A DNA stretch of 41,274 bases from a virus. A model generated the notes under the pieces. It saw only the letters and a program-made list of their open reading frames with translations, had not been told where the DNA came from and did no database searches. Location of the stretch: IMG/VR virus record IMGVR_UViG_3300025146_000030, positions 1 through 41,274 of that record; one strand, written 5' to 3'. Made by a program: the position numbers and the translations under genes. Each line of letters opens with the position of its first letter. Position 1 is the stretch's first letter. Below, piece after piece: positions 36,545-41,274 of this stretch.

Positions 36545-38359
36545 TTACATCTTTCCAGGTTGTGGCAACCCTCCCTGTTTTTGTGTTAGGAATCCACGCT
36601 GATTAACCATCTGCTCTGTTTGTTCACCTGGAGTTAATGGGGGATTGGATATTCCCGCTACTTGTCTCATACCTACTCCAAGCTGTTGCTCTAAACCTTC
36701 GCCACTTGGTAACCCAGGTTGAGTAGCGGGTGCTTCTATTGTTCCACCCATTTTCAACTGCCTGATTTTGTTCAGTCTTTGGATCTCCCCAGCCAACTCC
36801 TGCCCAATAATCTGCCCCATAATCTGCTGTACCACCGGGCTAACCCTTAATCTCTCCGCCTCTACTTTTATCGCCTCTCGGTCTGGGTCCAAATGACTCA
36901 AATATCTCCTCCTACCAGTATCCGCACTAATCATTCCAGTTTTGGTTAGGTTCATCATATCTGCGTGCCGCCTGGAATCCTCCTCCGGACTGGTTGGTGA
37001 AAACTCCGCATAGGTATTATAATGGTGTTTAATCTCGGATTTTTCCATCTTCAAGTCTATATCGGCATCAGGGGTATGTGCCCAAAGATGGAAATCCTCT
37101 GGAACCACCCTCTCAGCTAATTTAGTACAATTGGACATAACTTTGGCTGTTCCAATCTGCATCTGCTCTTTAACGCCCTCATACTTCAAACTAGCCTGTT
37201 GCATGATCATGCTTCTATCCACAGAACTCCGTACACCAGTCTCCGGCAACCCTCTAATAGACCTTGGAGCAGCGGAACTAGCCAGTACACCATTTATATA
37301 CGCCAGAGCTTCCATTAATGTCTCGCTTGGTGGAGCACTTATCATATCCTCTACTTTCGTTCCTACTGGTAATTCGTGAATCTTACCATACTCGAACTCC
37401 ATATTAGCCACCGCTTTAGCTCCGGGACCGCTTGCAAACTTAACAGGCCAAGCATGGGATCTCATAACTATATAATACACCGAAAAAGCAAAACTTTCGG
37501 CGACCAGAGCATCAAACAAGTACCTAATTAACCCAACTGCTTTGGTTTCAGGATTAGCATCAACGTCCATGTTTCCAATCCCCGAATACCCGATTACCAA
37601 AGGCATAAAGCCATAATAGTGTTCTACAAAGTCTGAACTTAAGACTGATTCATTATCAACGAATACCCCATAATGTCTCTCATCGTACCAGATAACTCTC
37701 GGAACTTTATCCTGATTCTCCCTTGTGGTTACCCAATTCGGATAATCCGCTTTAACACTCGCCACCGATACCTGGTCTTTTACAATCGCATGGCTGGGAT
37801 TATCCGTTCCTGGTTCTGGAAACACCGACTTTGGGTGCCTACTTCTAATTATTATTGGTAATCTATCGTGCCGTTCACCATCATATATCATTACTCTTTT
37901 GGCAAAATCATACTCCGTCTCATTTTCCTCTCGTTTTGGTGGATCAGGAATAGCTTCTGGGTCGTATAAGGTTTCCCATACCCACATTCCATGCATAAAA
38001 GCGTGCTTGTTTGCGGTTCGCCACGGACTAATAGTGGAATCCGATTTAGTCCTATAAAACATTGCCATATCAAACTGCCGTAACATTTCGGCTTGTTTGT
38101 GGGATTTATCGTCATCGCCTCTTAATGGCCTATAAAATTTACAATACGAAGTGCTTAAATAATTCGCCCCGGCATCTACCAAATCTCTAGCAGTTGGGAG
38201 AACCACTCCATATTGTTTAACCTGTTCGGGAAGTTTAAGATCGGCTAAAAACTTTAACTCATAGAATTTGTCATCCAAGTCAAAGTTTGCATTGCGTTTG
38301 GGATATATCTTATTACTATACTCATTAGCCATATCCATCACTTCTTTTTTGGTAATCAT
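36545..38359 (-). CDS. Portal protein, 604 aa
   Basis: The length, the gene order directly after TerL with a 4-bp overlap, and motifs such as WRTANKHAFMHGMWVWETLYDPE, RHPKSVFPEPGTDNPSHAIV, HYYGFMPLVIGYSG and MISAPPSETLMEALAYINGVLAS are typical of portals. A C-terminal Gln/Pro/Gly-rich tail (TQPGLPSGEGLEQQL...) follows a helical barrel-like segment. Portals form the dodecameric channel through which DNA is packaged and ejected. The start at 38359 (MITKKEVM) follows an AGGAGAGTAAT site. Confidence 0.8.
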   Translation of the reverse strand: MITKKEVMDMANEYSNKIYPKRNANFDLDDKFYELKFLADLKLPEQVKQYGVVLPTARDLVDAGANYLSTSYCKFYRPLRGDDDKSHKQAEMLRQFDMAMFYRTKSDSTISPWRTANKHAFMHGMWVWETLYDPEAIPDPPKREENETEYDFAKRVMIYDGERHDRLPIIIRSRHPKSVFPEPGTDNPSHAIVKDQVSVASVKADYPNWVTTRENQDKVPRVIWYDERHYGVFVDNESVLSSDFVEHYYGFMPLVIGYSGIGNMDVDANPETKAVGLIRYLFDALVAESFAFSVYYIVMRSHAWPVKFASGPGAKAVANMEFEYGKIHELPVGTKVEDMISAPPSETLMEALAYINGVLASSAAPRSIRGLPETGVRSSVDRSMIMQQASLKYEGVKEQMQIGTAKVMSNCTKLAERVVPEDFHLWAHTPDADIDLKMEKSEIKHHYNTYAEFSPTSPEEDSRRHADMMNLTKTGMISADTGRRRYLSHLDPDREAIKVEAERLRVSPVVQQIMGQIIGQELAGEIQRLNKIRQLKMGGTIEAPATQPGLPSGEGLEQQLGVGMRQVAGISNPPLTPGEQTEQMVNQRGFLTQKQGGLPQPGKM

Positions 38360-39942
38360 ATTACTCTCCTCCGCTTCATTTTACTACCAAATGTTACATA
38401 ACTTCCAACCGCCAATCTGCTCATATTTATATTTCTAGGCGATATGCACACGGCACCACAAAATGCCATTGCTCTATCATCCCTTGAATCCTTAGCCACT
38501 ATTTTACCATCTTTAATCACCAAAGCCCTTAACTGGCTAACCAAACTCAAGTCATAACTTACCACTCTAAGCTCTTTCATAGCTTCTATGGTATCGCTTA
38601 TCATCTTAGGTTTGTTAAACTTGTCCGTAAACCAACCCCATTTACCATTAGGCTCGCTATTGGCATCCACTTCTGGTAATAAATTGGGGTACATAAAGTC
38701 ATTAACCAGATAGTTCAGAACACCTTTACCAACACCATTCCGTTCCACAACCACCATCGCCGTATTGTAAAAATACCCAATCTGAGATGTTTTTTCAGCC
38801 ATGGGTTTCTGTTCCATATAGCTTCTAAAACTAGCCACGTGCTCTAGCCCTCCAGCATGAATCTTCAGAATAACCCCATCATGTGGGTCACTGGGACCAA
38901 TCGCTTCACCCCCACATGGGTCCAACCAGAGAGTATATAACGCACCAGGTTCGGGCTCTTTCCATATACTCAATATCCCATCCTGTCTCAGCGGCTCTCT
39001 GCAATTTAATGCCCACTGTGCCAGAACTCCATCAACCTCCGCAAAAACCCTGTCTTTTGGGCCAATAAAACAGGTTACCAAATCGCTTATATATTCCTGT
39101 GGGAACAAGTTCCCTTTATTCTCTGACCTCATAGACCGGGTCTTATATCTTCGCCATCTTATCTGTTCCTCCGTTAGTCCTTTGTTTAATATTAAACTGG
39201 CTTCTTCTTGGGTAAATAATAACTCCCCACGATCTTCCACTCTTACCGACTCACTACCTCTTGGAATAGTGTAATCATCACCATACCACCACCAAAACGG
39301 CACCAGTTTATAATCCGACTCCCCTTTGATACAACTCTGAACCTCACTATAAAAATACCCTGAATCTCCTAATGGAGTGGACTCCCTAATCAAGTACCCA
39401 TCCATAGGTACAGCTTCTTTTAACCCAGATAATATCTTCTCCGCATCGGCATAATGTGCTTCCTCACTAACTAGTGCTCTATGGATAGTGTCCCCACGCC
39501 CAAACGCCCTTTGCCCTGCCGTTCCTATATATATCGTACTCCCATTAGGAAACGACTTCTCATAGTCTGAATTATGTGTCATTCTGGGTTTAATATCCAG
39601 GGGCAAATTTGCGTGGAAAATATCAATCTTGTCCAGTAATCTCCGTGTAGCATAGTCCTCATGGCTAATAACCGCTACTACCAATCCAGGTATAAACAGG
39701 GCGTCGGTGAAAAAGTCTGCCAATATCGCCGTACTAATCCCCTCTTGTCTGGACTTGCAAAGAATCATTCTGTGGTCCCATTCATTGAACAGCACCGTCT
39801 GGGCTGTGTTTAGTTTTAACAGAACCAAGTTTGGAACCTTATCCACAATATACAGGAAGTTTTCCATAAAGGCGTTTTTAGCCAGTCTTTTCTGGCTAAT
39901 TCCTTTGGGAGGGCTGGCTTGTAGCATAGTACTTGTTACCAT
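38356..39942 (-). CDS. Terminase large subunit, 528 aa
   Basis: The ATPase motor has the Walker A variant CKSRQEGIST near residues 62-71, Walker B with catalytic Glu in ALVSEEAHYAD near 156-166, and a coupling motif RESTPLGDSGYF. The nuclease domain shows LWLDPCGGEAIGPSDPHDGVIL, VVVERNGVGKGVLNYLV and a C-terminal KDSRDDRAMAFCGA, matching RNase-H-like terminase nucleases. Together with the adjacent TerS-like gene it packages DNA into proheads. Its ATG overlaps the stop of the 49-aa gene (TAATG), so coupling is expected. Confidence 0.9.
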   Translation of the reverse strand: MVTSTMLQASPPKGISQKRLAKNAFMENFLYIVDKVPNLVLLKLNTAQTVLFNEWDHRMILCKSRQEGISTAILADFFTDALFIPGLVVAVISHEDYATRRLLDKIDIFHANLPLDIKPRMTHNSDYEKSFPNGSTIYIGTAGQRAFGRGDTIHRALVSEEAHYADAEKILSGLKEAVPMDGYLIRESTPLGDSGYFYSEVQSCIKGESDYKLVPFWWWYGDDYTIPRGSESVRVEDRGELLFTQEEASLILNKGLTEEQIRWRRYKTRSMRSENKGNLFPQEYISDLVTCFIGPKDRVFAEVDGVLAQWALNCREPLRQDGILSIWKEPEPGALYTLWLDPCGGEAIGPSDPHDGVILKIHAGGLEHVASFRSYMEQKPMAEKTSQIGYFYNTAMVVVERNGVGKGVLNYLVNDFMYPNLLPEVDANSEPNGKWGWFTDKFNKPKMISDTIEAMKELRVVSYDLSLVSQLRALVIKDGKIVAKDSRDDRAMAFCGAVCISPRNINMSRLAVGSYVTFGSKMKRRRVI

Positions 39943-40091
39943 TACCCATCCACACTTGGCGTTACATTTCTCACTATAATGACTATTTTATATTTTCCCA
40001 AAGATATACTTATATGCCTATATTTCCAGGCTATAATGAGCCCAAATCTATAGTCGTACTGTTTTTCCAGTTTTCTAAACTTGATCACCAT
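39942..40091 (-). CDS. Small basic protein between terminase genes, 49 aa
   Basis: A 49-codon frame overlapping the terS-like gene by 17 bp and joined to terL by TAATG. A GGAGGAG site is about 9 bp upstream. The product (MVIKFRKLEKQYDYRFGLIIAWKY...) is basic, with a beta-rich second half (YRHISISLGKYKIVIIVRNV). Small proteins with a similar 'RFGLIIAWK' pattern occur in various phages. It may assist terminase assembly; no known function. Confidence 0.6.
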   Translation of the reverse strand: MVIKFRKLEKQYDYRFGLIIAWKYRHISISLGKYKIVIIVRNVTPSVDG

Positions 40092-40707
40092 TGTTCCCAT
40101 CTCCTCCAAGCACATCTCTTAGAACATCTAGCCCAATCTTGCTCATATCCACCGTGCTCTCTTTCAAGGTTAGAGTTGTACCACCATCCAATCTCTTTTC
40201 CACCCTAGCCTCTTTTTGGGTTATAATCGGAGTCAATATTCTAGTCAACCTCTCCCAAGAATCATTCTGTTTCGCTCCTCCAACCTCCAACATCAAGGGT
40301 ATCCTCAAACTAGCCATACGAGACAAATATCCCCATGAAGCCTCCGGAATCGGTTCCCCCCGAATAACTCTTTCCAACAACACATTAGCCGACTCTATTA
40401 GACTAATGTCCAATCTTCCAGCCCTTAGAACCCTTGCCTGGGAAACTATTGTTGGTGGAACGTGCCGGGTCAAACCCTCTATTCTCTCAAAGTCTCTGTC
40501 CGTTGTTCTCCATAAACTCAGCGTTCTTTGCTTCCTATGCACCGCTTTTATTGCATCGGATTGATCCAAACCCCCAAACAGCAAGGTCAAAAACGTGCCT
40601 TTGCCACCATCATAAGGCGAAAAGGGTTTTAACATATCCACAATAGTTTGGTCTGGGTCAACCAAAACCCCTTGACCATCATCTTTCCTGGCCATCACAG
40701 ATTGCAT
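40075..40707 (-). CDS. Terminase small subunit-like protein, 210 aa
   Basis: Start at 40707 is supported by GGAGGAAC and TAATG overlap with the upstream gene. The HTH-like region is FLTLLFGGLDQSDAIKAVHRKQRTLSLWRTTDRDF (about 38-73). The remainder is helical with basic patches and a polar C-terminus (LDVLRDVLGGDGNNGDQV). Terminase small subunits recognise packaging-site DNA and assemble TerL. Its location two genes ahead of TerL and its size fit; family assignment cannot be confirmed by eye. Confidence 0.65.
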   Translation of the reverse strand: MQSVMARKDDGQGVLVDPDQTIVDMLKPFSPYDGGKGTFLTLLFGGLDQSDAIKAVHRKQRTLSLWRTTDRDFERIEGLTRHVPPTIVSQARVLRAGRLDISLIESANVLLERVIRGEPIPEASWGYLSRMASLRIPLMLEVGGAKQNDSWERLTRILTPIITQKEARVEKRLDGGTTLTLKESTVDMSKIGLDVLRDVLGGDGNNGDQV

Positions 40708-40886
40708 TAGTTCCTCCTATTGGGTCTTATAATTGGCTTCTTTGGTTCAGTAACTCTATTGACCATTTTATCATAGCACCGAACGCAAAGCCCATCTCCA
40801 AGAGTCACCGGTTTGCCACAATCATGGCACATTCCCATAGAATATTGTGGTATTTTTACCTGCCCTATTGTTCTACTACGCATCAT
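40707..40886 (-). CDS. Zinc-ribbon protein, first late gene, 59 aa
   Basis: 59 codons from ATG 40886 (or the immediately following ATG 40883) to TAA at 40709-40707. The product has CHDCGKPV (20-26) and CVRC (34-37), a typical ribbon, with a basic C-terminus (KKPIIRPNRRN). It is the first gene after the late promoter and the promoter spacing leaves essentially no 5' UTR, so it would be translated from a leaderless message. It ends TAATG with the TerS-like gene. Confidence 0.65.
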   Translation of the reverse strand: MMRSRTIGQVKIPQYSMGMCHDCGKPVTLGDGLCVRCYDKMVNRVTEPKKPIIRPNRRN

Positions 40887-40892
40887 AATTAT

Positions 40893-40921
40893 AGTGTATC
40901 ACTAATCCATCTATTTGTCAA
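40893..40921 (-). promoter_or_regulatory. Late promoter, near-leaderless
   Basis: On the minus strand TTGACA (40921-40916), a 17-bp spacer and TACACT (40898-40893) precede the first late gene. With the usual 6-8 bp from the -10 to the start of transcription, the message would begin at about 40886, the A of the first ATG. No Shine-Dalgarno exists there. Either the gene is translated leaderlessly or transcription starts a few bases further up. Confidence 0.65.
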
Positions 40922-40988
40922 GCAACTTTCGTTTTAGTATCTAAAGTTCTATAGACCTCTTTCACGTCTAGTCTATCTATACTAAATA

Positions 40989-41013
40989 TATATACCCTAT
41001 ATAGGGGTATATA
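40989..41013. repeat. Palindromic site CCCTATATAGGG
   Basis: CCCTATATAGGG (40995-41006) is a perfect 12-bp palindrome, extended on both sides by TATATA with one extra G. It lies about 75 bp upstream of the late promoter's -35 box. The position and symmetry suit a transcriptional activator or repressor site; no protein is assigned. Confidence 0.5.
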
Positions 41014-41102
41014 CTTAGTGCTTATAGATATTTGGAGGTAAAGTATGGGGGTTGGTAAGTGGGCCAAGAATTGGAGCCCAGTCCAGTAAGGAACCGCCGC
41101 CC

Positions 41103-41248
41103 TTGTATTACCATTTAGAAAATTGCCAAACTTGTGTATTACCACCCATACCATCCATACAATGGATTTCGTTTTTTGGCGGAAATATTTGGGTATGATA
41201 CCGTAATACCATCCATCCAAATAATGGAGTTCGAATTTTTGGGCGGGA
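41103..41248. repeat. Imperfect tandem repeats with ATCCAT/ATGGAT dyad
   Basis: Three units begin with GTATTACCA or GTAATACCA (41105, 41135 and 41203). The last two continue with CCATCCA, a short gap, ATGGA, TTCG and a T-run then GGCGG. Inside the second, ATCCAT-ACA-ATGGAT (41153-41167) is a perfect dyad. The 11-mer CCATCCATACA (41151-41161) reappears inverted at 1294-1304, linking both edges of the window. This suggests a regulator- or replication-protein array. Confidence 0.5.
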
Positions 41249-41274
41249 AATGCGGTGGAGAGTATAACAACACC

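Larger units (their letters stand above)
40922..41274. other. Intergenic control region, right edge
   Basis: No convincing gene lies upstream of the late promoter. The stretch holds TTTAG-TAT-CTAAA (40933-40945), the CCCTATATAGGG palindrome (40995-41006), a 14-codon plus-strand frame behind GGAGG (41045-41089) and the imperfect repeats at 41103-41248. It is AT-rich to about 41040, then more mixed. If the genome is circular it continues into position 1. Confidence 0.6.

Noticed and set aside
41045-41089. 14-codon plus-strand frame behind GGAGG near the right edge
   Set aside because: Isolated and very short, with no plausible promoter (the TATACT at 41010 has no -35 box) and no coupling to a gene.
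41222-41248. tRNA T-loop-like string GTTCGAAT
   Set aside because: The flanking bases cannot form a proper T-stem (only wobble pairs), and no anticodon or acceptor arm is present.
1-41274. Archaeal virus
   Set aside because: The many zinc mini-proteins and the XPF-type nuclease hinted at archaea. Sigma70-like promoters, LuxR-type HTH proteins, family A polymerase and bacterial holin-type proteins point to a bacterial host.
1-41274. Temperate phage with integrase and repressor
   Set aside because: I found no integrase, recombinase, excisionase or cI-like repressor. The operator arrays alone do not show lysogeny.

Overview
The window reads as a near-complete or complete genome of a tailed bacteriophage (Caudoviricetes), about 41 kb and by eye in the low-to-mid 40s percent GC. 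It carries terminase, portal, scaffold-like, HK97-fold-like capsid, tail-fibre/tailspike and holin-like genes plus its own family A DNA polymerase. I see no tape-measure protein, tail-tube protein, integrase, phage RNA polymerase, tRNA or CRISPR array. With a 1494-residue protein in the portal-to-capsid block, this fits a short-tailed (podovirus-like) virion, by inference. The host is a bacterium: promoters are sigma70-like (TTGACA-N17-TACAAT and relatives), Shine-Dalgarno sites are strong, TAA/TAG/TGA are all used as stops, and there are two LuxR-type HTH proteins. A cohesin-dockerin protein and many CxxC mini-proteins suggest an anaerobe such as Chloroflexota or a clostridial lineage, at low confidence.

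Layout. The genome has two convergent arms. The early/replication arm runs on + from about 1.5 to 16.6 kb. The late/virion arm runs on - from about 40.9 down to 16.58 kb, and the arms overlap tail-to-tail by 17 bp in the 3' end of the polymerase gene. A control region lies between the arms' starts (40.9-41.27 kb plus 0-1.57 kb if the molecule is circular). It holds one minus-strand gene (265-879) with its own promoter, operator and terminator, 10-bp tandem repeats, a 9-bp dyad and four 16-bp palindromes of the form TAGAAC-N4-GTTCTA.

Early arm. It opens with two small GC-rich genes, each preceded by a copy of the same leader: a possible 7-codon upstream ORF (MARPGNP / VARLGNP), a covarying hairpin, then the Shine-Dalgarno. 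A multi-hairpin RNA with an intrinsic terminator and a restarting promoter follow. Next come tiny genes, several with CxxC zinc motifs, then a MoxR-type AAA+ ATPase coupled to a VWA protein that also has an HExxH motif. A replication/recombination block follows: RecA-fold ATPase, small P-loop protein, Pro/Gln-rich protein, Cas4/RecB-like Fe-S nuclease, Sak4-like ATPase and XPF-type nuclease with HhH. The arm ends with an N4/N6 methyltransferase, small membrane protein, LuxR-type HTH, cohesin-dockerin protein, SLOG/DUF2493 protein and family A DNA polymerase with 3'-5' exonuclease.

Late arm. In transcription order: zinc mini-protein, TerS-like protein, 49-aa protein, TerL, portal, LuxR-type HTH, two virion-associated proteins, the giant protein, then an internal promoter with operator dyads. 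After it come a 49-aa protein, scaffold, major capsid, a second structural protein, a run of small proteins, and the adhesion module (BNR/sialidase-like, beta-helix spike, lectin-like tail protein, fibre, propeller-like protein) interleaved with a holin and an XhlA-like lysis protein. I recognise no endolysin.

The points most worth following up are the cytoplasmic-looking cohesin-dockerin protein, the AAA+/VWA/HExxH pair, the duplicated leader, and the operator arrays that appear to tie both arms together. Eleven small genes given here (30-59 codons) and several trimmed starts come from reading the DNA by eye.
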